Source: Aurantiacibacter arachoides (GTDB lineage: Bacteria > Pseudomonadota > Alphaproteobacteria > Sphingomonadales > Sphingomonadaceae). From it: a stretch of 64,000 bases of DNA. Below are positions 37,396 to 47,115 of the stretch, in pieces. A program made the translations under genes and the position numbers. Location of the stretch: the NCBI RefSeq assembly GCF_009827335.1, contig NZ_WTYH01000001.1:2765501-2829500 (forward strand), in the 5' to 3' direction. Under the pieces are notes generated by a model, which did no database searches, had not been told where the DNA came from, and saw only the letters and a list, made by a program, of their open reading frames with translations. Every line of letters begins with the position of its first letter. The stretch's first letter is position 1.

Positions 37396-39105
37396 TTAGT
37401 CCCCCCGCCGCCGCTCGGCTGCGCGCCAGGCGTCGATGGCATCGTCCTGCTTCAGGACCAGGTTGCGCGGATCGGCGAGCCAGCTCGTGCCCGCATCGGG
37501 CAACGACAGATCGCCGCGTCCCTCGGCCATGGGCACGGTGACGATGCTGTCCCCCACCCGCACTTCCACCGGCATGGCGAAGGGCATGGCGGACGGGGTC
37601 TGCCAGGCGAGGGAAAGGGTCGTGCCCTCCTGCCGTGCTTCGAGCCGGGGCAGCGCTGCCTGATGGAAATAGGCATCGAAGAACCAATCGAGATCGCCCG
37701 CGCCGTGTGCCTGCAGGATGCGGCGGAAATCCTCCGTGGTGCGGTTCACCGGGCGGATGGCGCCGGGCTGCGGATCGGTGGTGCCGTAGGTCAGCTCGGT
37801 CAGTGCCGGGGACAGCACCTCTTCGCCGACAAGCGCGCGCAAGGTGTGCATGATCCACGCGCCCTTGTAGTAGATGTCGGTGCCCCACCCGGCCGCGCGG
37901 TCGTTGTAATCCGGCAACTGGCCCTCCGGCGGAACCAGCGGCACGCGGCTGACAATCGCCTTGCGGTTCTCCCACATGGCGGCGTCGTAATACATCTGGC
38001 CGCGCGCCCAGCCGAGGTAGAGCGGCTGCATCCAGGTGCCGATGCCCTCGTGCAGCCACATGTGATTGATGCTGGCATGGGTCAGCTGATTGGCGAACCA
38101 TTCGTGGGCGAACTCGTGCGCAAGCAGCCAGTCGTAGCCGAGCGGATCGCGGCGGAATGCGTTGCCGTAGGCGTTGATCGTCTGGTGCTCCATGCCCAGA
38201 TGCGGGGTCTCGGCCACGCCCGCCTTTTCGTCGGCGAAGGGGTAGGGGCCGACGACCTCCTCGAAGAAGCGCACCTGGTCGGCCAGCTCGCCCAGCAGCC
38301 GCTCCGCCTCCTCGCCGTGGCCGGGCAGGTGCCAGAACATCAGCGGGATTTCGTTGCCGTAGCGGCTTCGGTAGGTCCGTTCGGCCAGCTCGTAGGGACC
38401 GATTTGCAGGGTGATGCCGTAGTTGCTGGGATCGCGCGCCTGCCAATGGAATGTGGTGGTGCCGTTGCCGTTGTCACGCTCTGCGACAAGTCGCCCGTTC
38501 CCGGCGGCGACGAGGCCGTCCGGCACGGTGACCATCAGGTCGAGCGAATCGCTGCGGTGCGAGGAATGGTCGATGCACGGCCAGAACATGTCGCACCCTT
38601 CGCCCTGGATGCTGGTGGCGATCCATGGCTCGCCGCCGGGGGTCGTCGCCCAGGTGAATCCACCATCCCACGGCGGATTGGTCGCGACGTGCGGCACGCC
38701 GGTGTACATGATCGAGACCAGCGCGCGCTCTCCGGCGCCCAGCGGACGGGGCAGGTCGATGGTCAGCAGGCCATCGGGGTTACGCCAGCCCGAGGCGGGC
38801 ACGGCCACGTCGTCCACCACGATTTCGCTGATGGCGAAGCGCGGGTCGAGGTCGAACTGGAGTTGCGCGGTATCGCTGAGAGCGACGACCTGGTGCAGCG
38901 CGCGGCCCGCAATGCTGCGCGTGGCGGGCGTGACGGAGATGGATAGAGAGGCATGGCCAATCCGCGTTGCCGCGCGCGGCCCTTCGAGCGGAAGGTCGCT
39001 CTGCGCCGTGCGCTCGGCAATCGGCGGCGCATCCTGTGCCGATGCGGCAGGCGGCAGGGCGAAAAGCGCGAGGGCGCCGGCAACGGCAAGTTGGCGTGGC
39101 ATCAT
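37396..39105 (-). CDS. M1 family metallopeptidase, exported
   Basis: The 569-residue protein has a signal peptide (MMPRQLAVAGALALFALPPAASA, cleaved near residue 24). The gluzincin motif is LLAHEFAHEWFANQ (HExxH) followed by WLHEGIGTW with the third ligand Glu. The substrate motif usually GAMEN reads GMEHQ here. It removes N-terminal residues from peptides, probably in the periplasm. It sits between clpA and the exonuclease gene, same strand. Confidence 0.92.
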   Translation of the reverse strand: MMPRQLAVAGALALFALPPAASAQDAPPIAERTAQSDLPLEGPRAATRIGHASLSISVTPATRSIAGRALHQVVALSDTAQLQFDLDPRFAISEIVVDDVAVPASGWRNPDGLLTIDLPRPLGAGERALVSIMYTGVPHVATNPPWDGGFTWATTPGGEPWIATSIQGEGCDMFWPCIDHSSHRSDSLDLMVTVPDGLVAAGNGRLVAERDNGNGTTTFHWQARDPSNYGITLQIGPYELAERTYRSRYGNEIPLMFWHLPGHGEEAERLLGELADQVRFFEEVVGPYPFADEKAGVAETPHLGMEHQTINAYGNAFRRDPLGYDWLLAHEFAHEWFANQLTHASINHMWLHEGIGTWMQPLYLGWARGQMYYDAAMWENRKAIVSRVPLVPPEGQLPDYNDRAAGWGTDIYYKGAWIMHTLRALVGEEVLSPALTELTYGTTDPQPGAIRPVNRTTEDFRRILQAHGAGDLDWFFDAYFHQAALPRLEARQEGTTLSLAWQTPSAMPFAMPVEVRVGDSIVTVPMAEGRGDLSLPDAGTSWLADPRNLVLKQDDAIDAWRAAERRRGD

Positions 39106-39144
39106 GCCGCCGGATTAACCCGGGCAGCCATGCCACGCCATATT

Positions 39145-41520
39145 TTACTCGCTGTCTGCGCCGCCGGTGTCCGCATCGCCGGCGGCCGATGCATCGGTCT
39201 CGGAACCTTCCGCCTTCTTCGCCTTGACCTTCTTCGGCCTGGGCGGTGCAGGGGTCAGTTCGAAGGCCGGCTTGTCGTCCTTCACGCTCACGTGCACCTC
39301 GCCGCCCTGCGCCAGCTTGCCGAACAGCAGTTCCTCGGCCAGCGGCTGCTTGATCCGTTCCTGGATCAGGCGCGACATCGGGCGGGCGCCCATCAGCCTG
39401 TCGTAACCGCGCTTGCCCAGCCATTCGCGCGCATCGGAATCGAACTGGATGTGCACGTTCTGCTCGGCGAGTTGCAACTCGAGCTGGAGGATGAACTTGT
39501 CCACCACCCGGCTGATCGTCTCAGGGCCAAGGTAGGCAAACGGCACCACGGCATCGAGGCGGTTGCGGAATTCGGGGGTGAACATCTTCTTCACCGCCTC
39601 TTCCGAGGCTTCCACCTTCTGCCCGGCGCCAAAGCCGATCGACTGTTTCGCGGCATCCGACGCGCCGGCATTCGTGGTCATGATGAGGACCACGTTGCGG
39701 AAATCGACGGTCTTGCCGTGGTGATCGGTCAGCTTGCCGTTATCCATCACCTGTAGCAGGATGTTGAACAGGTCGGGGTGCGCCTTTTCGATCTCGTCGA
39801 GCAGCAGCACGCAGTGCGGGTGCTGGTCGATGGCATCGGTCAGCAGGCCGCCCTGATCGTAACCGACATAGCCCGGAGGCGCGCCGATCAGGCGGCTGAC
39901 CGAGTGACGCTCCATGTATTCCGACATGTCGAAACGCTTGAGCTCGATGCCCATGACGCTGGCGAGCTGGCGCGCGACCTCGGTCTTGCCGACGCCCGTG
40001 GGGCCGGAGAACAGGAAACTGCCGATGGGCTTTTCCGGTTCGCGCAGGCCCGCGCGGCTCAGCTTCATCGCGGTCGACAACCGCTGGATCGCCTCGTCCT
40101 GGCCATAGACGACGCGCTTCAGATCCTTTTCCAGGTTCGCCAGCGCGGCCTTGTCGTCCTTGCTGACCGACTTGGGCGGGATACGCGCCATCGTCGCGAT
40201 GACCTTTTCGATGTCCTTGCTGGTGATCGTCTTGCGGCGCTTGCTGGGCGGCACCAGCATCTGCATCGCGCCGACCTCGTCGATCACGTCGATGGCCTTG
40301 TCCGGCAGCTTGCGGTCGTTGATGTAGCGCGCGCTCATCTCGACCGCGGTCTTGATGGCATCGGGCGTGTACTTGACCTTGTGGTGATCCTCGAACGCGC
40401 TGCGCAGACCCTTGAGGATCTTGATCGTGTCCTCCACCGTGGGCTCGTTCACGTCGATCTTCTGGAACCGGCGCAGCAATGCGCGGTCCTTTTCGAAGTG
40501 ATTGCGGAATTCCTTGTAGGTGGTCGAACCGATGCAGCGGATCGTGCCGCCCGACAGGGCGGGCTTCAGCAGGTTGCTGGCATCCATCGCCCCGCCGCTG
40601 GTGGCACCGGCACCGATCACGGTATGGATCTCGTCGATGAACAGCACCGCATCGGGCATCTTCTCGAGCTCATTGACGACCTGCTTCAGCCGCTCCTCGA
40701 AGTCGCCGCGATAGCGGGTTCCGGCCAGCAGCGCGCCCATGTCGAGCGAGTAGATCACCGCATCCAGCAGGACCTCAGGCACATCGCCTTCGACGATCTT
40801 GCGCGCCAGGCCTTCGGCGATGGCCGTCTTGCCGACGCCCGGATCGCCCACGTACAGCGGGTTGTTCTTCGACCGGCGGCAGAGGATCTGCACCGTCCGG
40901 TCGACCTCGGGTCCGCGACCGATCAGCGGATCCACCTTTCCGTCGAGCGCCTTCTGGTTGAGGTTCACGCAGAACTGGTCGAGCGCCGAATCCTTCTTCT
41001 TGCCGTCCGCCTTGTCCTCGCCGCCCTTGGCCTGCGCCTCCTCGTCACCGCCGGTGGCCGCACGCGTATCGATCTGGCGTCCGCCCTTGCCGATGCCGTG
41101 GCTGATGAAGCTGACCGCATCGAGCCGGCTCATGTCCTGCTGCTGAAGGAAATAGACGGCGTAGGAATCGCGTTCGGAGAACAGCGCCACGAGCACGTTG
41201 GCACCGGTAACGGTGTCCTTGCCCGAACTCTGCACGTGCAGGATAGCGCGCTGGATTACCCGCTGGAAACCGGCGGTGGGCTGCGGGTCGGCATCCTCCT
41301 CCGTCTTCAGCGACTGGTATTCCTGGTCGAGATACTGGCGCACGACGCCAGCCAGCTCTTCCAGATCCACGCCGCAGGCGGTCATCACCTCGTCGGCATC
41401 GCTGTCATCGACGAGCGCCAGCAGCAGGTGTTCCAGCGTGGCGTATTCGTGCGCGCGGTCGACCGCGTGCTGGATCGCGTTGTGGAGTGTCTTTTCGAGG
41501 TTCTGCGCGAAACTAGGCAT
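39145..41520 (-). CDS. clpA: ATP-dependent Clp protease ATP-binding subunit ClpA
   Basis: ClpA unfolds substrates for ClpP. The 791-residue protein has an N-domain ([20 protein letters not shown]...), the first AAA+ with [15 protein letters not shown] and the second with [15 protein letters not shown]. The KSIGFG loop region is present, close to the ClpP-binding loop. The C-terminal tail is acidic and low-complexity ([15 protein letters not shown]), longer than usual. No clpS is next to it; it must be elsewhere or absent. The 207-base gap upstream shows no gene. Confidence 0.97.
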   Translation of the reverse strand: MPSFAQNLEKTLHNAIQHAVDRAHEYATLEHLLLALVDDSDADEVMTACGVDLEELAGVVRQYLDQEYQSLKTEEDADPQPTAGFQRVIQRAILHVQSSGKDTVTGANVLVALFSERDSYAVYFLQQQDMSRLDAVSFISHGIGKGGRQIDTRAATGGDEEAQAKGGEDKADGKKKDSALDQFCVNLNQKALDGKVDPLIGRGPEVDRTVQILCRRSKNNPLYVGDPGVGKTAIAEGLARKIVEGDVPEVLLDAVIYSLDMGALLAGTRYRGDFEERLKQVVNELEKMPDAVLFIDEIHTVIGAGATSGGAMDASNLLKPALSGGTIRCIGSTTYKEFRNHFEKDRALLRRFQKIDVNEPTVEDTIKILKGLRSAFEDHHKVKYTPDAIKTAVEMSARYINDRKLPDKAIDVIDEVGAMQMLVPPSKRRKTITSKDIEKVIATMARIPPKSVSKDDKAALANLEKDLKRVVYGQDEAIQRLSTAMKLSRAGLREPEKPIGSFLFSGPTGVGKTEVARQLASVMGIELKRFDMSEYMERHSVSRLIGAPPGYVGYDQGGLLTDAIDQHPHCVLLLDEIEKAHPDLFNILLQVMDNGKLTDHHGKTVDFRNVVLIMTTNAGASDAAKQSIGFGAGQKVEASEEAVKKMFTPEFRNRLDAVVPFAYLGPETISRVVDKFILQLELQLAEQNVHIQFDSDAREWLGKRGYDRLMGARPMSRLIQERIKQPLAEELLFGKLAQGGEVHVSVKDDKPAFELTPAPPRPKKVKAKKAEGSETDASAAGDADTGGADSE

Positions 41521-41727
41521 TGCAGTCCTTGGTTGGGCCCGGTGTGAACCGCGGGGCTTGGGAAGAAGGTGCGACCCGCATGGTTAACGCGGGCCTAATG
41601 GCGGCGCCTGCATACGTCTGGGCTAGCGGCCGGGGGGTGCCGCGTGCGCCGGTATGGCGGTGGTCGAAACCTATATGGGACGCGTGCTGCACATTTCGAG
41701 GGGTGGAAATGACCCTCGCCGCGCGCA

Positions 41728-41934
41728 TCAATCGGTCTCTCGCGGCCGGAACAGCGCATCGGCCACCTTGCGGTGGTCGGCAGCCCTTGCATGGTGCGCC
41801 CTGACCCGCGCGATCTCTGTCTCGAGCAGCGCGATCCGCGCCATCAGTTCGTCCTGAGAGTAACTGTCCAGCCCCTCCTTCGCGAGGAGGCTGGCCGCGT
41901 CGGAACGCATCCGGGGACGGTCGTCGTCTTCCAT
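41728..41934 (-). CDS. DUF1192 family small protein
   Basis: The 68-residue protein has the DUF1192 pattern: an acidic start (MEDDDRPRMRSD), then LAKEGLDSYSQDELMARIALLETEIARV, a helical region likely to form a coiled coil. Function unknown. It diverges from the quinone oxidoreductase gene, which is a common pairing in Alphaproteobacteria. Confidence 0.85.
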   Translation of the reverse strand: MEDDDRPRMRSDAASLLAKEGLDSYSQDELMARIALLETEIARVRAHHARAADHRKVADALFRPRETD

Positions 41935-42049
41935 TACCCTGCAGCATCACCACAGCGCCGCTTGCTGTCAATGGGGGTGCATCCTAGGAGAGGCGAAACA
42001 CGCCGCCGGTGTGGCGCGCGGGGCGCAAGACAAGGAGGGGGGAGGCTCG

Positions 42050-43054
42050 ATGGCCGACACGTTGCCGGCACGCATGACTGCGGTCGAAATCACGCGAGCC
42101 GGCGGCCCCGAGGTGCTGGTTGCGGCATCGCGCGATGTTCCGCGGCCGGGCCCGGGCGAACTGCTCGTCCGTGTAAGCCACGCCGGGGTCAACCGCCCCG
42201 ATTGCCTGCAACGCGCGGGCCGCTATCCGCCGCCGCCCGGCGCATCGGACATTCCCGGGCTGGAGATCGCCGGCACGGTCGTGATGCTGGGCGATGGCGT
42301 GGACCGGGACGAACTCGGCCGCACCGTTTGCGCGCTGGTAAGCGGCGGGGGCTATGCCGAGTTCTGCCTTGCCCGGCCCGAACATTGCCTGCCGGTGTCG
42401 GGCGGCCTGTCCCTGGCAGAGGCCGCCGCCGTGCCCGAAACGCTGTTCACCGTCTGGCACAACGTGTTCCAGCGCGGGTTTGCCCGCGATGGCGAGACGC
42501 TGCTCGTCCACGGCGGCACCAGCGGCATCGGCACGACCGCGATCAAGCTTGCCAGGCTGTTCGGGCTGACCGTCCTGACGACCGCCGGAACCGATGCGAA
42601 ATGCGCCGCCGCCTCAGAAATCGGCGCGGATCATGCGATCAACTACAAAACCGAGGATTTCACCGCGCGCGTGCGCGAGCTGACCGCGGGGCGCGGGGCG
42701 GACATCGTGCTCGACATGGTCGCCGGCAACTATACCCAGCGCAATCTCGATTGCCTTGCCCAGGATGGCCGGCTGGTGGTGATCGCCACGCTGGGCGGTG
42801 CGGTGTCGGAGATCGCGATGAACAAACTGATGGTGAAGCGCCACACCATCACCGGCTCGACGATGCGGGCGCGGACCGACGTGTTCAAGGCGATGGTGGC
42901 GGACGAGATCTTTCGCGAGGTCTGGCCGCTGGTCGAGGATGGCGCGCTGCGCCCGGTGATGGACCGCGCCTTCCCTCTCGCCGAAGCCGCCGCTGCTCAT
43001 GCGCGGATGGAGGCGGGGGAGCACGTGGGCAAGATCGTCCTGACGGTGGGTTGA
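42050..43054 (+). CDS. NAD(P)H-quinone oxidoreductase (zeta-crystallin/QOR type)
   Basis: The 334-residue protein has LLVRVSHAGVNRPDCLQRAGRYPPPPGASDIPGLEIAG, the medium-chain dehydrogenase start without the zinc ligands, and the NADPH loop VHGGTSGIGTTAIKLAR. It probably reduces quinones with NADPH in one-electron or two-electron steps. The start is ATG 42050, after AGGAGGGGGGAGG. The frame runs further upstream to 42011 but without family similarity. A terminator follows at 43117. Confidence 0.92.
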   Translation: MADTLPARMTAVEITRAGGPEVLVAASRDVPRPGPGELLVRVSHAGVNRPDCLQRAGRYPPPPGASDIPGLEIAGTVVMLGDGVDRDELGRTVCALVSGGGYAEFCLARPEHCLPVSGGLSLAEAAAVPETLFTVWHNVFQRGFARDGETLLVHGGTSGIGTTAIKLARLFGLTVLTTAGTDAKCAAASEIGADHAINYKTEDFTARVRELTAGRGADIVLDMVAGNYTQRNLDCLAQDGRLVVIATLGGAVSEIAMNKLMVKRHTITGSTMRARTDVFKAMVADEIFREVWPLVEDGALRPVMDRAFPLAEAAAAHARMEAGEHVGKIVLTVG

Positions 43055-43116
43055 GGCGCTGGCACAGCGAACTGCTTGCCCCGCACGGGCAAAGAGCCTA
43101 CATCGGCAAGCTGTCA

Positions 43117-43145
43117 GGCCGCTCCGCAAGGGGCGGCCCTTTTAT
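43117..43145 (+). terminator. Intrinsic terminator between the oxidoreductase and trcR
   Basis: GGCCGCTCC and GGGGCGGCC form a nine-base stem with one wobble pair around a GCAA tetraloop, followed by CTTTT. It ends transcription of the quinone oxidoreductase gene 15 bases before the trcR start. Confidence 0.65.
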
Positions 43146-43159
43146 TTCGGAGAATCCTC

Positions 43160-43918
43160 GTGGCCCAGCAGCCCAAGCCTCTCATGCCGCACGCCACCGC
43201 CAGCTGGCTGGTGGACAACACCGCGCTGAGCTTCACGCAGATCGCCCAGTTCTGCGGCCTGCATATCCTCGAAGTTCAGGCCATGGCGGACGACCTGGCG
43301 GGCTCCAAGTACACCGGCCGCGACCCGGTGCATTCGGGTGAGCTGACGCATGACGAAATCGAGAGGGGCCAGGCCGACGAGACCTATGCGCTGGTCATGC
43401 AAAAGGCACCTGTCGATGTCAGCCGCACCAAGGGCCCGCGCTACACGCCGGTTTCCAAGCGGCAGGACAAGCCCGACGGCATCGCCTGGATCATCAAGAA
43501 TCACGCCGACGTTTCCGACGCACAGATCGGCAAGCTGATCGGCACCACGCGCAACACTATCAACGCCATCCGCGACCGTAGCCACTGGAACATCCAGAAC
43601 ATCACCCCCAAGGATCCGGTGACGCTGGGGCTGTGTTCGCAGCGCGAACTGGATGCGGCCGTCGCCAAGGCGGCAAAAAAGGCTGCGGCGGCGGCGCCGG
43701 CTGCCGATCCCGTCGAAGCCGATGGCGAGGACCTGACGCCCGCACCGGCAAAGCGGGACGATCGCCTTGCCCTGATTGAAGAGCTCAAGGCCGAACGCGA
43801 AGCGGCGGCCAAGGCTGCGGTGCAGGCGGCGCAGGAAGCCGAGGCCGAGGCCTGGCTGGAAGCCAAGCGCGAGGCGGAGGCCAATCCAGCGCCCGAACCC
43901 GGCCCCGGTTCACTCTAG
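43160..43918 (+). CDS. trcR: DUF1013 protein, cell cycle regulator TrcR family
   Basis: The 252-residue protein starts at GTG 43160 (VAQQPKPLMPHATASWLVDNTALSFTQIAQFCGLH). It is a DUF1013 protein, named TrcR and linked to cell-cycle transcription in Alphaproteobacteria. WLVDNTALSFTQIAQFCGLHILEV and DAQIGKLIGTTRNTINAIRDRSHWN look like helix-turn-helix segments. The last ~90 residues are Ala/Glu-rich coiled-coil. An ATG at 43184 is an alternative start. sciP, another cell-cycle gene, is at 62884. Confidence 0.82.
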   Translation: MAQQPKPLMPHATASWLVDNTALSFTQIAQFCGLHILEVQAMADDLAGSKYTGRDPVHSGELTHDEIERGQADETYALVMQKAPVDVSRTKGPRYTPVSKRQDKPDGIAWIIKNHADVSDAQIGKLIGTTRNTINAIRDRSHWNIQNITPKDPVTLGLCSQRELDAAVAKAAKKAAAAAPAADPVEADGEDLTPAPAKRDDRLALIEELKAEREAAAKAAVQAAQEAEAEAWLEAKREAEANPAPEPGPGSL

Positions 43919-43926
43919 GAACACAC

Positions 43927-43956
43927 AAAAGGGCGGCCCCGCGGGACCGCCCTTTT
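43927..43956. terminator. Bidirectional intrinsic terminator between trcR and bactofilin
   Basis: AAAAGGGCGG and CCGCCCTTTT form a perfect ten-base stem with a ten-base GC-rich loop and A/T tracts on both sides. It lies between the two convergent genes and should end both transcripts. Confidence 0.8.
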
Positions 43957-43979
43957 CGTTTGCGTCCATGTGACGCGCG

Positions 43980-44465
43980 TCAGGCGGCAAGCGTCATCTT
44001 GCGTTGGGCGTCCTGATCGCTGTCGGCCACCACGCGTGCGGCCTGCGCCTGCGCCTGCGCACCGCCGGCATTGCCTCTCTTGCCCAACGGCGCGAACCGG
44101 CCGTCGACCGTGGCACCCTGCTCGATCGTCAACGTCTCGTAAGACACGTCGCCTTCGATCCGCGCGCTCTTGAGGACGACCAGGTTCCTGGCCTCGATGC
44201 GGCCGGTGACGTGACCCGAGAGGCGGGCCGTCTCGGCCTTGATCTCGCCTTCGACGCGGCTTCCCTCGCCCTGCACCAGGCTGGCGCAGGCGATGTCACC
44301 GATGACCTGGCCATCGACGTGCAGGTCGACGGTGGCCTCGATATTGCCGCGGATGGTCACATCCGGGCCAATGACGGAAAAGGTTGAACCGTTAGCCATT
44401 GGTGCGACTCCCTGGCGTGGCATTGGAATGGGGGGCGAATTCTGCTCGGGCTTCTTCGAGAACAT
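43980..44465 (-). CDS. Bactofilin family cytoskeletal protein
   Basis: Bactofilins polymerise into filaments without nucleotide and guide peptidoglycan enzymes. The 161-residue protein has the beta-helical core with repeating G-D/G-x hexads, for example IRGNIEATVDLHVDGQVIGDI and GRIEARNLVVLKSARIEGDVSY. The N-terminus is Pro-rich. It overlaps the M23 peptidase gene by 74 bases at its 5' end, so the two are probably made together. A second in-frame ATG (MANGSTFSV) is at 44399. Confidence 0.92.
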   Translation of the reverse strand: MFSKKPEQNSPPIPMPRQGVAPMANGSTFSVIGPDVTIRGNIEATVDLHVDGQVIGDIACASLVQGEGSRVEGEIKAETARLSGHVTGRIEARNLVVLKSARIEGDVSYETLTIEQGATVDGRFAPLGKRGNAGGAQAQAQAARVVADSDQDAQRKMTLAA

Positions 44466-45570
44466 CTGGGGCAGTCTCCAGGAAGGGCCGCGGGTTCACC
44501 GCGCGGCCGTTGATGCGAACTTCGAAATGGAGGTGCGGACCGGTCGACCGGCCGGTGCTGCCGATGGCGCCGATCACGTCGCCCGCGGCAACCTGGGTGC
44601 CGATCCGCGTGGCGAAGCGGGACATGTGGGCATAGCGGGTGATCATGCCCGAACCGTGGCTGATTTCCACGACGTTGCCATAGCCCGAACGCTGACCCAC
44701 GAAGCTTACGCGGCCTTCTGCGGCGGCGTGGATCGGGGCGCCCATCGGGCCGCTGAAGTCGAGGCCGGAGTGCATCGTGGCACTGCCGTTGAACGGATCG
44801 CTGCGATAACCGAAGCCTGAGGAGATGGAGCGGATGTCGGCAGGCATGACCTGCGGGATCGCATCCAGGCCGTTTTCCAGCGCCGCCATGCGCGCAAGGC
44901 TCACGCCCAAACGGCGGAAGCGCGGGTCGAGCGAGCCATCAGCCTCGGAAGCCAGGCCTTCGAACGGACCACCCATTGCCGCCTCGTTGGCGCTCATCAC
45001 CACGCGCGGATCGATGCCCAGCGACCGGATCGCCTGCTCGGTACGCGCCGCGCGCCGATCGGCATAGAGCGTCAGTGCTTCCACCGCGGCAAGCTGGCGC
45101 GCCTCGACCTGGGCGAGCCCGACGGCTTCGGGAAAGACACCGCGCATCATCGAGATGAGCTTTGCCGACTCGCCCTGCGAGTCCGACACGGTGTCTTCGG
45201 CATCGGCGACGACATCGGCGGGCAGCATGTCGACGATGCCGTCCAGCATGCGCTGGCGCGCCTCGAGATCGGCCACCGTGGCGGCAAGATCTTCCGAATA
45301 GGCGTCAAAACGGTTCTCGGCGGTGGCGACCTGCGCCTCGCGCTCGAGCAGGTCGGACCGCTCCACGCTGGCCTGATACTGGCTGATGGCCACGCCGACG
45401 AGCGACACGACGAGGGCCAGGGCGGCCGCCACGGTGATAATGGCCGCGGCGATCTGCATCCGTGTGGTCACGGTAATAAAGCGGATCTGCCCTTCGGAGC
45501 GCATGAAGAACTCACGCTCCGGAAAGCTGTTCCGCAGGCGGTCCAGACCGCCAGCGACTGTAATTTTCAA
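44392..45570 (-). CDS. M23 family metallopeptidase, bactofilin partner
   Basis: The 392-residue protein has an N-terminal cytoplasmic stretch, a transmembrane helix (about residues 39-62, AAAIITVAAALALVVSLVGVAI), a coiled coil and a C-terminal LytM domain. The zinc ligands appear in MHSGLDFSG and HLHFEVR. The domain is complete (GFGYRSDPFNGSATMHSG). An overlapping bactofilin gene suggests a filament-guided endopeptidase, as known for bactofilin-linked M23 enzymes. The N-terminal ATG gives MKITVAGGLDRLRNSF. Confidence 0.92.
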   Translation of the reverse strand: MKITVAGGLDRLRNSFPEREFFMRSEGQIRFITVTTRMQIAAAIITVAAALALVVSLVGVAISQYQASVERSDLLEREAQVATAENRFDAYSEDLAATVADLEARQRMLDGIVDMLPADVVADAEDTVSDSQGESAKLISMMRGVFPEAVGLAQVEARQLAAVEALTLYADRRAARTEQAIRSLGIDPRVVMSANEAAMGGPFEGLASEADGSLDPRFRRLGVSLARMAALENGLDAIPQVMPADIRSISSGFGYRSDPFNGSATMHSGLDFSGPMGAPIHAAAEGRVSFVGQRSGYGNVVEISHGSGMITRYAHMSRFATRIGTQVAAGDVIGAIGSTGRSTGPHLHFEVRINGRAVNPRPFLETAPDVLEEARAEFAPHSNATPGSRTNG

Positions 45571-45797
45571 AACGACCCCATCCCGTTGCGGCGGTTCGGG
45601 AGGGGGGATTACCGGTTAACGCTGACCCGTCGAGTCCATCCTGCCCTGTGCGGGGCGAGTCGAACCGCGTTCACGATGAAACGTTGCCGCACTGCGAAAT
45701 TTTCTGCCGATCGTCGGGAACAAATTGGGGAATCAGCGATTCTTGCGGCCATCCGAATCGACCTGACAGGCCGGTGGCGCGGTGTTACGCCTTGGGC

Positions 45798-47072
45798 ATG
45801 AACGCAGATACGGATAGCGAAACCGGCACGGGCGCCATGGTGGAACGATTGGCGCGTCGCGGCCGGGTGGCCCAGCGAGCGGTGTCACAGCTCGATACCG
45901 CGGCCAAGGCGCTTGCCCTGAACGCTGCCGCGGCCGCTATCCGCGATTACGCACCGTCGATCCTCGCGGCGAACGCCCGCGATGTCGCGGCGGCGCAGGC
46001 AAAGGGTCTGCCGCCTGCGACGCTGGATCGGCTGGCGCTCGACGAAGCGCGGCTGGATGCCATCGTCGCCACGGTAGAGGCCGTCGCCGCTCTGCCCGAC
46101 CCGGTGGGCGAGGAGATCGACCGGCGCGCGGCGCCCGCAGGCATGACGCTGGTGCGCCGCCGCGTGCCGGTGGGCGTGATCGGGATCATCTACGAAAGCC
46201 GGCCCAACGTCACCGTGGATGCGGCGGCGCTGTGCGTGATGGCCGGCAACGCGGCGCTGCTGCGCGGGGGCAGCGATGCCGTGCAATCGAACAGCGCGCT
46301 CCACGCCGCCTTTGTGCAGGGCCTGGCCCGCGCGGGCGTGCCGGAGGACGCGGTGCAACTGCTGCCCACGCAGGACCGGGCGGCCGTGGGCGCAATGTTG
46401 CGGGCAGCGGGGCTGATCGACATGATCGTGCCGCGCGGGGGCAAGGACCTGGTGGCCCGAGTCCAGGCCGATGCCCGCGTGCCCGTGCTCGCGCACCTCG
46501 ACGGTATCTGCCACACCTACGTCCACGCCGCGGCGGATCCCGCCATGGCCGAGGCCGTGGTGCTCGACGCCAAGATGCGCCGCCCCGGCATCTGCGGGGC
46601 GACCGAGACGCTGCTGCTTGACGCCGCCTTTCCCGCCGCGCAGCGCGTGCTGGCCGCCCTGCTGGAGGCGGGGTGCGAACTGCGCGGTGATGCCCGTGCC
46701 CGCGCCATCGATCCCCGCGTGGGCGAGGCGAGCGCCGGCGACTGGGATGCCGAGTATCTCGACGCGATCCTGGCGGTCGCCGTGGTCGACGGGCCGGACG
46801 CAGCCATGGCCCATATCGCCGCGCATTCGTCCGGCCATACCGATGCCATCGTCACCGCCGACAGTGCCGTGGCGGCGCGTTTCCTGGCCGAGGTCGACAG
46901 CGCCATCGTGATGCACAACGCCAGCACCCAGTTCGCCGATGGCGGCGAATTCGGGCTGGGCGCGGAAATCGGGATAGCCACCGGACGGCTGCACGCGCGC
47001 GGCCCCGTCGCGCTGGAGGGGCTGACCACCTACAAGTGGCAGGTTCTCGGGAACGGAGAGGTGCGCGGGTGA
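45798..47072 (+). CDS. proA: Glutamate-5-semialdehyde dehydrogenase
   Basis: ProA reduces gamma-glutamyl phosphate to glutamate semialdehyde in proline synthesis. The 424-residue protein starts MNADTDSETG at ATG 45798. Active-site Cys is in RRPGICGATETLLLD. PVGVIGIIYESRPNVTVDAA, GGSDAVQSNSAL and IVPRGGKDLVARVQ are family segments. No proB is nearby. The 227-base upstream gap has no gene. Confidence 0.96.
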   Translation: MNADTDSETGTGAMVERLARRGRVAQRAVSQLDTAAKALALNAAAAAIRDYAPSILAANARDVAAAQAKGLPPATLDRLALDEARLDAIVATVEAVAALPDPVGEEIDRRAAPAGMTLVRRRVPVGVIGIIYESRPNVTVDAAALCVMAGNAALLRGGSDAVQSNSALHAAFVQGLARAGVPEDAVQLLPTQDRAAVGAMLRAAGLIDMIVPRGGKDLVARVQADARVPVLAHLDGICHTYVHAAADPAMAEAVVLDAKMRRPGICGATETLLLDAAFPAAQRVLAALLEAGCELRGDARARAIDPRVGEASAGDWDAEYLDAILAVAVVDGPDAAMAHIAAHSSGHTDAIVTADSAVAARFLAEVDSAIVMHNASTQFADGGEFGLGAEIGIATGRLHARGPVALEGLTTYKWQVLGNGEVRG

Positions 47073-47115
47073 CTCCTGTGGTGTAAGCCTGATCCCGCGA
47101 TCCTGAGGAACAACC

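Noticed and set aside
39778..41547. 589-codon plus-strand frame opposite clpA
   Set aside because: clpA motifs fix the minus strand; the frame is a codon-bias shadow.
41521..41727. Possible clpS or small gene in the gap upstream of clpA
   Set aside because: No frame resembling ClpS or with a good ribosome binding site was found in these 207 bases.
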